From: Providencia hangzhouensis
GTDB lineage: Bacteria; Pseudomonadota; Gammaproteobacteria; Enterobacterales; Enterobacteriaceae
NCBI RefSeq assembly: GCF_029193595.2
Contig: NZ_CP135052.1
Span: 3,224,001 to 3,288,000, forward strand
Direction of reading: 5' to 3'
Length of the DNA stretch: 64,000 nt
In this document: piece by piece, positions 49,432-59,512 of the stretch
Layout: every line of letters begins with the position of its first letter
Position numbering within the stretch: the first letter of the stretch is position 1
Position numbers and translations under genes: made by a program
Notes under the pieces: generated by a model
What the model saw: only the letters and a program-made list of their open reading frames with translations
What the model was told of the DNA's origin: nothing
Databases searched by the model: none

Positions 49432-51030
49432 TTAGATAACCACACCTTGGCTTGTCAGGTATTCGTCATAAGTACCTTTGAAATCAATTACTTTATCTTC
49501 TTTGATTTCTAAAATACGGCTCGCTAACGAGCTAACAAACTCACGGTCATGAGAAACGAAAATTAACGTACCTTTGTATAATTCGAGGGCTAAGTTTAAT
49601 GACTCGATAGATTCCATATCCAAGTGATTGGTTGGCTCATCCATAATCAAAATATTTGGCTGTTGCATCATTAACTTACCAAATAACATACGCCCTTGTT
49701 CACCACCGGATAACACTTTAACTTTCTTTTTAATGTCATCTTGAGAAAACAGTAAACGGCCTAAAATACTGCGCACCGCTTGCTCGTCATCCCCTTCACT
49801 TTTCCACTGACTCATCCAGTCAAACACAGTTAAATCCGTTTCAAAATCTTCTGCGTGGTCTTGGGCATAATACCCAATGCTGCTGTTTTCTGACCATTTA
49901 ACCATTCCACTCGTTGCAGGCTGTTCGCCCACCAGCGTTTTTAAGAATGTGGTTTTACCGATACCATTAGCACCAATAACTGCCATTTTTTCGCCAACTT
50001 CCAGTAATAAATTGACGTTTTTGAATAATGGCCCTTGGTCATAACCGTTCGTTACAGCTTCTAATTCAAGCGCATTTCGGAACAATTTTTTCTCTTGTTC
50101 AAAACGAATAAATGGATTTTGTCGGCTAGAAGCTTTCACTTCATCCAATTGAATTTTATCAATTTGACGTGCGCGTGAAGTCGCTTGTTTCGATTTAGAT
50201 GCGTTAGCGCTAAAGCGGCTAACAAAAGATTGCAGTTCTGCAATTTGTGCTTTTTTCTTCGCGTTATCTGCCAGTAAACGCTCACGTGCTTGAGTTGCCG
50301 CGATCATATATTCATCATAGTTACCAGTGAATAAACGCAATTCACCGTAATCTAGATCAGCCATATGGGTACATACGGTATTTAAAAAGTGCCTATCATG
50401 GGAAATAATGATCATAGTACAGTTACGATCGTTCAGCACTTGCTCTAACCAACGAATCGTATCGATATCCAAGTTATTCGTCGGCTCATCGAGTAATAAG
50501 ATATCAGGGTCAGAAAATAGGGCTTGAGCCAACAGTACCCGCAGCTTCCAGCCTGGCGCGACTTCACTCATCGGCCCATAGTGTTGTTCAACAGGAATAC
50601 CCACACCCAGTAATAATTCACCTGCGCGCGCTTCCGCACTATAACCGTCCATTTCACCATAAGCGACTTCTAGGTCAGCCACACGGTAGCCGTCTTCTTC
50701 GCTCATTTCAGGTAAAGCATAGATTCTATCGCGCTCTTGTTTGACGTCCCACAGCTCGCTATGGCCCATGATCACGGTATCAAGTACGGTAAATTCTTCA
50801 AATGCGAACTGATCTTGGCGAAGTTTACCAATACGCTCATTTGGATCAGTCGTGCTCACATTTCCAGCTGTAGGGGTTAAATCTCCCCCTAAAATCTTCA
50901 TAAACGTGGATTTACCCGCGCCATTTGCGCCGATCAAACCATAACGGTTGCCTGTGCCAAATTTAACTGAAATGTTTTCAAACAGTGGCTTACTGCCAAA
51001 CTGCATAGTGATATTGTTCGTTGTTAACAC
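49432..51030 (-). CDS. ybiT: ABC-F family ATPase YbiT
   Basis: 532 residues (E. coli 530). Two soluble ABC domains: Walker A GANGAGKS (about 36) and GANGIGKT (about 357), and DEPTNNLD and DEPTNHLD Walker B regions, joined by the charged P-site tRNA interaction linker (about 245-300, [20 protein letters not shown]). ABC-F proteins bind the ribosomal E site and relieve stalled translation. No membrane domain. Monocistronic. Confidence 0.95.
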   Translation of the reverse strand: MLTTNNITMQFGSKPLFENISVKFGTGNRYGLIGANGAGKSTFMKILGGDLTPTAGNVSTTDPNERIGKLRQDQFAFEEFTVLDTVIMGHSELWDVKQERDRIYALPEMSEEDGYRVADLEVAYGEMDGYSAEARAGELLLGVGIPVEQHYGPMSEVAPGWKLRVLLAQALFSDPDILLLDEPTNNLDIDTIRWLEQVLNDRNCTMIIISHDRHFLNTVCTHMADLDYGELRLFTGNYDEYMIAATQARERLLADNAKKKAQIAELQSFVSRFSANASKSKQATSRARQIDKIQLDEVKASSRQNPFIRFEQEKKLFRNALELEAVTNGYDQGPLFKNVNLLLEVGEKMAVIGANGIGKTTFLKTLVGEQPATSGMVKWSENSSIGYYAQDHAEDFETDLTVFDWMSQWKSEGDDEQAVRSILGRLLFSQDDIKKKVKVLSGGEQGRMLFGKLMMQQPNILIMDEPTNHLDMESIESLNLALELYKGTLIFVSHDREFVSSLASRILEIKEDKVIDFKGTYDEYLTSQGVVI

Positions 51031-51264
51031 TGCTATGCCTTAAATTAAACGGTGTAAAATAGCCTGCGATGATTAGGGGTCTATGACTACAGCGTGCAAA
51101 ACAACCCAAAATAGTGATTTGAGCAGCAAAATACACTCCATGTATGGTCATTAGAGTATGGCAGGTATAAATAGCGGCGCATTATGCCATATTACACCGC
51201 TTAGATCTTGTGCTGTTTTCAGCAAATTGATTAACACGAAAGGAAAGGCTGACTAAATGCCAAA

Positions 51265-51723
51265 CTAAAGAGTGATCCCCATAGTACGGCTGATTTCAGT
51301 TAGCCCTTCTCGCTCATAAAATTTAATCGCTTTATGGTTTTGCGCTAACACTGACAACTCCAAGTGGCTTAGTTGTCGACTTTTCGCCCAGGCTTTCATC
51401 GCATTTAGTAATTTTTGCCCTGCTTTTTCACCACGGAAATTAGGAGCAACAACTAGGTCAAAGATATAACCAAAATTTCGAGGAACAACACAGTTATAAG
51501 GGTCAGCAGCTTGTTGTTGTGCAATACAAAACCCTTTAATCTCACTGTTAAATTCAGCAACTAATAAACAAAATTTATCGTCAATAATCGCATTTTCAAT
51601 AAATTCCCTAGTCTGCTCCGCTGGTTGTAAACGTTCAGGGTCGAATAATGCCATTTCCGAAAACAAAATTTGGTAAAGCGATAAAATGGATTCTACATCA
51701 CTTTTAATAGCTTCCCTTATCAT
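51265..51723 (-). CDS. GNAT family N-acetyltransferase
   Basis: 152 residues, one GNAT domain. The acetyl-CoA loop is VAPNFRGEKAGQKLLNAM (R/Q-x-x-G-x-G/A variant) followed by LSHLELSVLAQNHKAIKFYEREGL. Substrate unknown. SD GAGAGGAA precedes the ATG. It lies 30 bases after the LOG-family gene and is likely co-transcribed. Confidence 0.88.
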   Translation of the reverse strand: MIREAIKSDVESILSLYQILFSEMALFDPERLQPAEQTREFIENAIIDDKFCLLVAEFNSEIKGFCIAQQQAADPYNCVVPRNFGYIFDLVVAPNFRGEKAGQKLLNAMKAWAKSRQLSHLELSVLAQNHKAIKFYEREGLTEISRTMGITL

Positions 51724-51753
51724 GCATTCCTCTCTGTGATTTTAATATTAACG

Positions 51754-52329
51754 CTAGTCGTAGGTTTTAATTGGTGGGGCGACATAAGATTCAAAACTTT
51801 CTAATAACTCAGCGGGAGAATCATTCACAATCGCCATATGACGGTATTTTTCATGGAGGAAACCTTCATCTGCCATCTTATTTGTCATATCAATCAATGG
51901 TTGCCAATAATTATTAATATTAAATAAAGCGCATGGCTTAGCATGTAAACCAATTTGGCTCCAAGTAAATACTTCTGCGTACTCTTCAAGTGTGCCATAA
52001 CCGCCAGGCAAAGCGACAAAGGCATCCGCAAGCTCAATCATTTTACTTTTACGCTGATGCATCGTTTCAACTTTATACAACTCAGTTAAATTCTTATGAG
52101 AAATTTCACGTTCTTCTAGCAATAATGGGATCACCCCAATCGCTTTTCCCCCTAATGACAATACGGTATCAGCAACTGTCCCCATAATTCCCACGCTCGC
52201 TCCACCATAGACTAACGTGATATCACGTTTAACCATTTCTTTAGCAAACTCAATGGCTTTTTGCTGATAGACCTCATTTTTTCCCATACTGGAACCACAA
52301 TACACTGCAATACTTTTAATTTTTCCCAT
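51754..52329 (-). CDS. LOG family protein (cytokinin riboside 5'-monophosphate phosphoribohydrolase type)
   Basis: 191 residues from the ATG at 52329, which has GAGGA at good spacing; the earlier ATG has none. The family signature PGGYGTLEE and the preceding QRKSKMIELADAFVAL are present, with GGASVGIMG near residue 40. LOG-like enzymes cleave the N-glycosidic bond of nucleoside monophosphates; bacterial members often act on AMP or similar nucleotides. Confidence 0.92.
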   Translation of the reverse strand: MGKIKSIAVYCGSSMGKNEVYQQKAIEFAKEMVKRDITLVYGGASVGIMGTVADTVLSLGGKAIGVIPLLLEEREISHKNLTELYKVETMHQRKSKMIELADAFVALPGGYGTLEEYAEVFTWSQIGLHAKPCALFNINNYWQPLIDMTNKMADEGFLHEKYRHMAIVNDSPAELLESFESYVAPPIKTYD

Positions 52330-52652
52330 TTGTTCCTCATTTTCCATTTTTATTGTGACTTTTTAGTTAAAGCACTGAATTATACGAGCCTAATACAGAA
52401 GCTCAAGCTTCACTCTTCGCCATAATAAAATGAGACTTACTCATGTTTATAGCACTGCTATTCACCTAAACCAACATGTTGACAACCAATAGAGCACATT
52501 TACCCCCTTATTCTCTATAGCTAAACCATAAACAAATATAAAGCCGTGCTGTTTTATGAGATAATCTTTAAGAAATTATTTTTCATCACTGAATACTTAT
52601 TTTCTAAATATTTATTATCAATTAAGTTACGTTTTCCGAGGTTTACTTATTT

Positions 52653-53540
52653 ATGTCTGCCGACACTAAAAAGAGCGCATTTCCGCTATTACCTATAGGG
52701 TTATTACTGCTTGCAATGACCTCTATTCAAAGCGGAGCTTCTTTAGCTAAAACTTTATTTCCTGTTATCGGCGCTCCCGGTGTTACTGGTTTACGTTTAT
52801 TGCTTGCTACTATTATTTTGTTCGTTATTTTTAAGCCTTGGCGTTTAAAATTCAGAAAAAATTCGCTAGTTCCATTGCTTGCTTATGGGTTATCCCTAGG
52901 TACGATGAATTATTTGTTTTACCTATCTCTTGAACGAATTCCATTAGGGATAGCTGTTGCTTTAGAATTTACTGGTCCTTTAGCCGTTGCGATGTTTTCT
53001 TCTCGCCGTCCGATTGATTTTTTATGGATAGCCCTTGTTATTGTTGGGTTATTATTCTTACTTCCAATCGGCGATAATATTGATTCCATTGATACACTCG
53101 GTGCTCTCTATGCTCTCGGAGCCGGTGTCTGCTGGGGGTTATATATTATATTCGGGCAACGTGCAGGAGCGGGTTACGGTGCAGCAACCGTTGCAATAGG
53201 TTCATTTATTTCTGCCATGATCTTCTTCCCTATCGGCTTAATGCAAACAGGTGTCGAGGTGATGTTCGACCCCTCAATTTTACCTATTGCACTAGCAGTC
53301 GCGATTTTATCAACCGCATTTCCTTATACATTAGAAATGATCGCGCTAACGCGTTTACCAGCCCGAACTTTTGGTACATTGATGAGCCTTGAACCTTGTA
53401 TGGGCGCATTTTTAGGAATTGTTTTCCTAAATGAGCACTTAACGATGACTCAATGGTTGGCATTATTATGTATTGTCTGTGCTTCTATTGGCTCCACCTC
53501 AACAGCAGTACCAAAGTCAAAAATCGAAAAAGTGTCCTAG
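52653..53540 (+). CDS. rhtA: Threonine/homoserine exporter RhtA
   Basis: 295 residues, equal to E. coli RhtA. Ten-helix EamA/DMT permease with TSIQSGASLAKTLFP, GAPGVTGLRLLL, PLGIAVALEFTGPLAVA and TRLPARTFGTLMSLEP. Exports threonine, homoserine and some analogues. In E. coli it is next to dps, as here. Confidence 0.93.
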   Translation: MSADTKKSAFPLLPIGLLLLAMTSIQSGASLAKTLFPVIGAPGVTGLRLLLATIILFVIFKPWRLKFRKNSLVPLLAYGLSLGTMNYLFYLSLERIPLGIAVALEFTGPLAVAMFSSRRPIDFLWIALVIVGLLFLLPIGDNIDSIDTLGALYALGAGVCWGLYIIFGQRAGAGYGAATVAIGSFISAMIFFPIGLMQTGVEVMFDPSILPIALAVAILSTAFPYTLEMIALTRLPARTFGTLMSLEPCMGAFLGIVFLNEHLTMTQWLALLCIVCASIGSTSTAVPKSKIEKVS

Positions 53541-53878
53541 CCACTAAAAGCTCGAAGCAAACAAAGACAATCAAGGTTAATAAATTCGATATATAGATAT
53601 TTATTAACCTTTTTTCGTGTAAAGTTTTATTCATCAATTTGAAATAATCTATTTTTATTTCTAGTTTATGCTTTAAATAAAAAATTATTATCTCTATCGC
53701 ACTTATTGTCAAAAACGATTAGTACCGAAGATCCACAATTAATTAACGGTTAATAAAGTATATCGAATAGACCTATTAAATTAATCGTTTATTACATTAT
53801 GACAAATTAGTTTGGTTATTTTATATTTATTGACAGATGAGGTTACTAAACAAATTCATATTTAAGAGAGGATGAATC
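53541..53878. other. Intergenic region rhtA-dps
   Basis: 338 bases, very AT-rich in the second half. It contains the rhtA terminator and must hold the dps promoter. No OxyR or IHF site could be recognised with confidence. Confidence 0.4.
53573..53615 (+). terminator. rhtA terminator
   Basis: 13-bp stem AAGGTTAATAAAT / ATTTATTAACCTT with a 13-base loop and a TTTT tail. Confidence 0.85.
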
Positions 53879-54382
53879 ATGAGCACAGCTAAATTATTTA
53901 AAGCATCTTCAAATGAACTTTTATATACACGTAATGATATGGAAGACAGCGTAAAATTGGAAACCATTGGAATTCTTAATGTTATGGTGGTCCATTTTAC
54001 CGATCTCTCTCTAATGACTAAACAAGCCCACTGGAATATGCGTGGCCGTAATTTTATTGCTATCCATGAAATGCTAGATGGCTTTAGAACCACGTTAGTT
54101 GAACATTTAGATGAATTCGCAGAGCGCGCGGTTCAATTGGGAGGTGTTGCTATTGGTACAACGCAAGAAGTTAACCGCTTCACCTCGTTAGAAGCTTACC
54201 CAATTAATATCCATAGCGTACAAGACCACTTAAAAGCGTTAGCCGACCGCTATGCTATTGTCGCGAATGATATCCGTAAAGCCATTGATGAAGTGGAAGA
54301 CGAAGACACTGCGGATATGTTTACCGCAGCTTCCCGCGATATGGATAAATTCCTCTGGTTCTTAGAAGCAAATATTGAGTAA
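53879..54382 (+). CDS. dps: Dps, DNA-binding ferritin-like protein
   Basis: 167 residues, same as E. coli Dps. The inter-subunit ferroxidase residues His51, His63, Asp67, Asp78 and Glu82 are all present in [17 protein letters not shown] and the helix after it. The 12-mer oxidises Fe2+ with peroxide and compacts DNA in stationary phase. The Lys-bearing N-terminal tail is shorter in lysines than E. coli ([12 protein letters not shown]), so DNA binding strength may differ. Confidence 0.97.
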   Translation: MSTAKLFKASSNELLYTRNDMEDSVKLETIGILNVMVVHFTDLSLMTKQAHWNMRGRNFIAIHEMLDGFRTTLVEHLDEFAERAVQLGGVAIGTTQEVNRFTSLEAYPINIHSVQDHLKALADRYAIVANDIRKAIDEVEDEDTADMFTAASRDMDKFLWFLEANIE

Positions 54383-54412
54383 TGTCGTAAATAGAGTCAA
54401 TTAAAATTGACC

Positions 54413-54442
54413 AATGGCCACTGTAGAGTGGCCATTTTATTT
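54413..54442 (+). terminator. dps terminator
   Basis: 10-bp stem AATGGCCACT / AGTGGCCATT with a GTAG loop and TTATTT tail. Confidence 0.88.
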
Positions 54443-54505
54443 GCGAGTCATTAACTATAATCAAACTGTTATTCAAATACCTAAAAATAAAATAAGTTAA
54501 CTTAG

Positions 54506-56617
54506 TTATTTACTGTTTTTAGGTATTTCAGGTTGTTCTATAGGAAATACAGGTAATGCATTTAATAGCCTTTTACCATAATTTTTAGTTAGCAAACGTT
54601 TATCATAAATAATAATTTCACCATAGCACTCATGACTACGAATCAACCTACCTGCTTGCTGTATCAAGTTAAATGAGGCGCTAGGTAAACTTTGTACTTC
54701 AAATGGGTATCGCTTCAATGATTTCAACCAATCCCCTTCGGTGATAATCACAGGGTTTGTTACTGGTGGAAATGCAATTTTATGGATATGGACCTGAGTT
54801 AAATATTCCCCTTTTAGGTCTAACCCCTCAGCAAACGATTGTAAGCCAATTAAGGCACTAGATTGCCCTTGGTTAATTCTTTCGCAATGTGTTTCGACTA
54901 ACCGGTAACGTGGTTGATCTCCTTGAACTAAAAGCTGCAAACGCAAATCCTTTACGTGCTCAAGAAAACCTTCCATCGCTCTTTGGCTACTAAATAAAAC
55001 CAGTACTCCACGGTGAGTATTTTTAGTGAATTGTTCACGGAAAAATACTGCCATTTCCGCTAAGTGTTCAGCTTCAGTGTTTATCGTTGGCTCATATTCC
55101 ATTTTAGGAATAATAATTTTTCCTTGCTCAACATGGTTAAAAGGAGAAGACAATGTCACGAAGCGGTCATCACTTTTTTCGGATAACCCAGTAAGTTCCA
55201 TAAAACGTGAATAACTGTTCAATGACCTCAGTGTTGCCGAGGTAATCACAATATGAGGAACATTTCGCCATAACAAATGTTGTAATTGTTCGCTGACTCG
55301 GATCCCTGCACAATGCATAAAGAAGCGAGATTGGTTTTTCTCATAACGCCGACTTAACCATTTTGATACAGGGGCACCTGAACTTTGTTCTAATGCCGCC
55401 AACCGCCAAAGCTTCGACATATTTTCAAAGTACCCCATAGCCCTACTAGTCACAATAATGGAGCGATGTAAGCGGACAATATCTTGCTTCGCGGTTTGTT
55501 CCGTCAAATCATTTAAGATAGCTTCCGCCAGCCCCTGTAATGCATCAGTTTGCTTAAACAAGGCCTGACAGCTCAGTTGCATAGCTTCAGGCAATACACC
55601 AAGCGGAAATAAATATTCAGTTTCTTTTGATGTTTCTGGTAATAATGCATTCGCTAATAATGAGAAATCACGAAATGTTTCACGTAATTTTTCTGCATGT
55701 TGCTGTAACCGTTCGGGGTTAGCTAACTTTGGTGGCTTCGCCGGACGAAATTGCCCCATGTACTGCCCAACATGCTGAATAAAGCTATCAAGCTGTGCCG
55801 TTAGTTGAACTAACGTAATTTCGCCTTCAACTTCAAGGGCATCCCTTGCTACATCCGGAACATGATGGCCTTCATCAAGCACTAATAATAAATTTTTCGG
55901 GTCAGGTAATACCGATTCACTTTCCATTGCAGCCATAACTAACGCATGATTAGCAACCACCACATCGGCATCTTCGATTTCTCGCCTAGCAATAAAAAAT
56001 GGGCAACGCTGATAAAATTGACAATTACGACCTAAACAATTCATTTTATCTGTGCTGACTTTGCGCCATAAGCTATCACTAAATGCACGTTTGTGGTGAT
56101 CCCTTAGCCCATCCCATGCAAAACTCTGAAAGTCATGCCGCAGTTGCTGACAAATAGCCCGCTCTTCACTATTCGCAATTTCTGTTTTATCTTCCACCAA
56201 TAACATTAAATCAATTTGTTCGCCTTCCGCGGCACAAATAGCTTCTAAATTACGAGGGCAAACATAACGAGCACGCCCAAACGCCCCTGTATATTTTAAA
56301 TCAGGAATAATTTTGCTTAATAAGGGTAAATCTTTACTATAAATTTGATCTTGTAATGCCACATTCGCTGTACTAACCACTAAGGTTTTACCTTCTTCCC
56401 TACCAACCGCTATCCCCGGTATTAAATAAGATAGCGTTTTACCCACCCCAGTAGGTGCTTCTATGACCAAATGGCGGCCGTCATCATCTGCTAAATTTTT
56501 TGCAACTTGCGCGATCATCTGCCGCTGCGGGGCTCGGGAAACAAACCCGTCAATTTGTACGGACAACCCTTTATACCACTGAGTTATTTGTTCTTTAGTT
56601 TTATTCGACAGGGACAT
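54506..56617 (-). CDS. dinG: ATP-dependent DNA helicase DinG
   Basis: 703 residues (E. coli 716), superfamily 2 XPD-like 5'-3' helicase. Walker A EAPTGVGKT ends at about 61; the Fe-S cluster cysteines are in RYVCPRN (about 121) and CLGRNCQFYQRC (about 195-206); the DEGH box and the C-terminal QAGRLIRS motif VI are present. Unwinds DNA, R-loops and G-quadruplexes. A degenerate LexA-like sequence, CTGTATTAATACCCAT at 56716-56731, is too weak to claim SOS control. Confidence 0.95.
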   Translation of the reverse strand: MSLSNKTKEQITQWYKGLSVQIDGFVSRAPQRQMIAQVAKNLADDDGRHLVIEAPTGVGKTLSYLIPGIAVGREEGKTLVVSTANVALQDQIYSKDLPLLSKIIPDLKYTGAFGRARYVCPRNLEAICAAEGEQIDLMLLVEDKTEIANSEERAICQQLRHDFQSFAWDGLRDHHKRAFSDSLWRKVSTDKMNCLGRNCQFYQRCPFFIARREIEDADVVVANHALVMAAMESESVLPDPKNLLLVLDEGHHVPDVARDALEVEGEITLVQLTAQLDSFIQHVGQYMGQFRPAKPPKLANPERLQQHAEKLRETFRDFSLLANALLPETSKETEYLFPLGVLPEAMQLSCQALFKQTDALQGLAEAILNDLTEQTAKQDIVRLHRSIIVTSRAMGYFENMSKLWRLAALEQSSGAPVSKWLSRRYEKNQSRFFMHCAGIRVSEQLQHLLWRNVPHIVITSATLRSLNSYSRFMELTGLSEKSDDRFVTLSSPFNHVEQGKIIIPKMEYEPTINTEAEHLAEMAVFFREQFTKNTHRGVLVLFSSQRAMEGFLEHVKDLRLQLLVQGDQPRYRLVETHCERINQGQSSALIGLQSFAEGLDLKGEYLTQVHIHKIAFPPVTNPVIITEGDWLKSLKRYPFEVQSLPSASFNLIQQAGRLIRSHECYGEIIIYDKRLLTKNYGKRLLNALPVFPIEQPEIPKNSK

Positions 56618-56874
56618 AAATTATGCAGGTGACCAAAGTTAAAATGAAAGATAACGAAACTGACAACAATACGGAATATGTAAAAAACGCTTTTGCCAAC
56701 CGCTTCGCAAAACTACTGTATTAATACCCATTATACATAAAAATTGGGAAGCTTTTTGCAAAACGCCCATTCTGCAACAGAAAAAATAGCTTTTAACTTG
56801 TTTGCAACACTCATCCGGTTATACTTTGAGTTCTTATATCATTTGGATTTTTATCACTAGGCAGGCTATAGAAA

Positions 56875-57036
56875 ATGAAAAAGGTTGTTATCGCACTTTG
56901 CGCATTATGCGCTTTTGGTTCTGTAGGCGGTATTGTTTTAGCGGGTATGAACATTTATACACGTTCAACCACACCACTTGAGCAAGGGCAACCGCAATCC
57001 CCTTCAGCACTGCCAGCACCCAATCAAATTCAGTAA
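56875..57036 (+). CDS. Small single-span membrane peptide (53 aa)
   Basis: 53 residues: a hydrophobic N-terminal segment (MKKVVIALCALCAFGSVGG, then IVLAGMNIY) that could be a membrane span or signal peptide, then a hydrophilic Gln/Pro/Ser tail ending NQIQ. A weak AGG site lies about 10 bases upstream. It starts 257 bases from dinG (divergent) and 38 bases before sseA on the same strand. Not recognised; codon use and position look like a real gene. Confidence 0.6.
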   Translation: MKKVVIALCALCAFGSVGGIVLAGMNIYTRSTTPLEQGQPQSPSALPAPNQIQ

Positions 57037-57074
57037 TTTTAAAATAATTTATCAGCCCAGGATGGAGATAGCTT

Positions 57075-57914
57075 ATGTACAACGATTATTTCGTAACCCC
57101 ACAATGGTTAAATTCACATCTATTTGATGATAACATCATTGTACTCGATGCTTCTTCTCCGCCACCGACCGCACCTTATGATTGCCGCCAACAATATTTA
57201 GAAGAACATATTCCTAACGCTCAGTTCTTTCATCAAGATGAAATTGCAGACAAAAGCTGTGATTTACCCCATATGCTGCCAAGTGCCGATGTTTTTAGCC
57301 AAGCAGTTAGTGCCATGGGCATAGGTAATGACACCCAAGTTATTATTTATTCGCAGAATAACTTATTTTCGTCCCCAAGAGCATGGTGGACTTTCACCAC
57401 TATGGGCTGCAAAAACGTTAAAATTTTAGCCGGTGGCATCGATGCTTGGAAAGCAGCAGGGTTTGATGTTCAGTCCGGGGAAGTTACTCCGCCAGCTGCG
57501 AAACAATTCCATGCCATACGTAAAGACAGTAACGCACTGAATCAAGAGCACATGCTTGATATTGTAAATCAAGGAAAAATTCAAATTATTGATGCTCGTG
57601 CAGAACCACGCTTTCTTGCCAAAGCGCCAGAACCACGTCCGGGTCTACGTATGGGGCATATTCCTGGGAGCAAAAACGTCCCATGGGATCTTCTCGTTGA
57701 AAAGGGTGAATTCAAATCACCGGAGCAACTTAAAGCTATTTTTACTAAACAAGGTGTGGATATCCATGCACCTTCAGTGATGACCTGTGGTTCAGGAATG
57801 ACCGCAGCTGTGGTATTAATGGCATTAACATTATTAGGTAACCAAAACGTGCGTTTGTATGATGGTTCATGGGCCCAATGGGGGCAAGATAACGGCCTGC
57901 CAATCGAGTCGTAA
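57075..57914 (+). CDS. sseA: 3-mercaptopyruvate sulfurtransferase
   Basis: 279 residues (E. coli 281) with two rhodanese domains. The second holds the catalytic Cys in TCGSGMTA (CGSG-[VM]-T loop typical of mercaptopyruvate enzymes rather than CRKGVT of thiosulfate ones). Transfers sulfur from 3-mercaptopyruvate to thiols or cyanide. SD GGAGATAG upstream. Confidence 0.94.
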   Translation: MYNDYFVTPQWLNSHLFDDNIIVLDASSPPPTAPYDCRQQYLEEHIPNAQFFHQDEIADKSCDLPHMLPSADVFSQAVSAMGIGNDTQVIIYSQNNLFSSPRAWWTFTTMGCKNVKILAGGIDAWKAAGFDVQSGEVTPPAAKQFHAIRKDSNALNQEHMLDIVNQGKIQIIDARAEPRFLAKAPEPRPGLRMGHIPGSKNVPWDLLVEKGEFKSPEQLKAIFTKQGVDIHAPSVMTCGSGMTAAVVLMALTLLGNQNVRLYDGSWAQWGQDNGLPIES

Positions 57915-57934
57915 TCCTCTTCTTCCATAAAAAT

Positions 57935-57963
57935 ATAAGCCACTTGATATTTAAGTGGCTTAT
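57935..57963 (+). terminator. Hairpin between convergent sseA and yeaQ
   Basis: 11-bp stem ATAAGCCACTT / AAGTGGCTTAT with a 7-base loop, about 20 bases past sseA. A short A-rich tract before it gives a T-rich tail on the minus strand for yeaQ. Confidence 0.7.
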
Positions 57964-57994
57964 AGAATGAAGATTTACCAAGTAGAGGAAATGG

Positions 57995-58243
57995 TTATTT
58001 GGCAAATATCCCGGCTAAGAACAGTACGACAATCGCCCCGATAACCGCGACAACAAAACTCCCAAAGTTGAAACCATCAACTTTTCCTTTACCAAAGAAA
58101 GTACTGATGTAACCACCCACAACGGCACCAACAATCCCCAGCACGGTGGTCATAATGAACCCCATGTGATAAGTACCTGGCATCAGCCACTTAGCTAAAA
58201 CACCTGCAATTAGACCAAAAATAATCCAAGCAATTACACCCAT
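57995..58243 (-). CDS. yeaQ: GlsB/YeaQ/YmgE family stress membrane protein
   Basis: 82 residues, same length as E. coli YeaQ. Three hydrophobic segments with three glycine-rich motifs: GLIAGVLAKWLMPG, GIVGAVVGGYIS and FNFGSFVVAVIGAIVVL. Transglycosylase-associated protein family; small inner-membrane stress proteins of unknown mechanism. Confidence 0.93.
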   Translation of the reverse strand: MGVIAWIIFGLIAGVLAKWLMPGTYHMGFIMTTVLGIVGAVVGGYISTFFGKGKVDGFNFGSFVVAVIGAIVVLFLAGIFAK

Positions 58244-58402
58244 CTTACGCCTCCCAGACTAGGTAATTTCACTATAATGTCAAAATGTTCTCATATAATA
58301 GTAGAGCTTTAAATAAATTAAATCGCTCTCCTACCAATTAAGTAAAGACCCTATAAGTTAATTTCGCAACTATAAAATTTTGCCAATCAACATTATTCAT
58401 AA

Positions 58403-59344
58403 CTAATTGCTCACAATTTCAGTTATCACTTGCGCAATCTGTTGGGCATTTTTTAACGACCTAACCTGAGAAAAAAGTTCATCTGCTTGATGATATTCTT
58501 TACGTAAATAGCCTAGCCATTGCTTAATCCGAGCTGCATGGTAATGGCCGGTATCCCCTTGTTTTTCAAGTTCTGTATACTTTAATAACAACCTGCCAAC
58601 TTGCTCCCAAGGCATTTTAGATTCATTAAATTTGACCACTCGACTTAGGTTTGGGGTGTTTAGTGCTCCACGACCAATCATCACGGCATCACAACCTGTG
58701 ATTTCAAGGCAGCGCTGTGCACTTGCATAGTCCCAAATTTCACCATTAGCAATCACTGGGATCGATAATTTACGGCGGATCTCTCCAATGGCAGACCAAT
58801 TAATACTCTCTGCTTTATAACCGTCTTCTTTGGTTCTACCATGGACAGTAAGTTCTGTTGCCCCCGCCTGTTGAACCGCATCTGCAATTTCATAAGCAAA
58901 TTCGGAACTATCCCACCCCAAACGAACCTTAACCGAAATAGGTAATTCTTTTGGAACTGCTTCACGCATTGATTTCGCAGCTTGATAAATCAAATCAGGT
59001 TGCTTCAATAACGTCGCACCACCACCGTGGCCATTAACTGTTTTTGATGGACACCCGCAATTTAAATCAACCCCCCAAGATCCTAACTCGACCGCTCGGT
59101 TTGCGTTCTCTGCCAACCACTGAGGGTGTTGCCCTAATAACTGCACGCGAACTGATGTCCCTGAAGGGGTACGACTGCCATGTTTTAGTTCAGGGCATAA
59201 ACGGTAAAAAGTTTTTGCCGGTAAAAGAGTATCAACCACGCGAACAAACTCTGTTATGCACAAGTCATAGTTATTAACTTCGCTTAATAGACAACGTACT
59301 AAAGGGTCTAAAACTCCTTCCATAGGAGCTAATAAAACGCGCAT
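58403..59344 (-). CDS. dusC: tRNA-dihydrouridine(16) synthase DusC
   Basis: 313 residues from the ATG at 59344 ([13 protein letters not shown]), matching the E. coli DusC start; 13 upstream codons are not needed. FMN-dependent TIM-barrel enzyme that reduces U16 in tRNA. Catalytic Cys is in [16 protein letters not shown]-phosphate loops are VIANGEIWD and VMIGRGAL. C-terminal helical tRNA-binding domain has [11 protein letters not shown]. Confidence 0.95.
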   Translation of the reverse strand: MRVLLAPMEGVLDPLVRCLLSEVNNYDLCITEFVRVVDTLLPAKTFYRLCPELKHGSRTPSGTSVRVQLLGQHPQWLAENANRAVELGSWGVDLNCGCPSKTVNGHGGGATLLKQPDLIYQAAKSMREAVPKELPISVKVRLGWDSSEFAYEIADAVQQAGATELTVHGRTKEDGYKAESINWSAIGEIRRKLSIPVIANGEIWDYASAQRCLEITGCDAVMIGRGALNTPNLSRVVKFNESKMPWEQVGRLLLKYTELEKQGDTGHYHAARIKQWLGYLRKEYHQADELFSQVRSLKNAQQIAQVITEIVSN

Positions 59345-59512
59345 AAATGGCTCACAAAAAACGTAATAACACCTGCTTATCATACCGTTTATTCAATAGA
59401 TGAGCAGGAAAATTCTAAGATGGGGGTGACCAGTGACAGGCTTGAAATAGTTTCACAGGTAGCTCTAGTTAATGCCATTAACATTAAAAAGAGCTACAAG
59501 CTTTATGGAAGA

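Noticed and set aside
56716..56731. LexA-like box CTGTATTAATACCCAT upstream of dinG
   Set aside because: The first half fits CTGT but the second half lacks ACAG, so SOS control is not supported by sequence alone.
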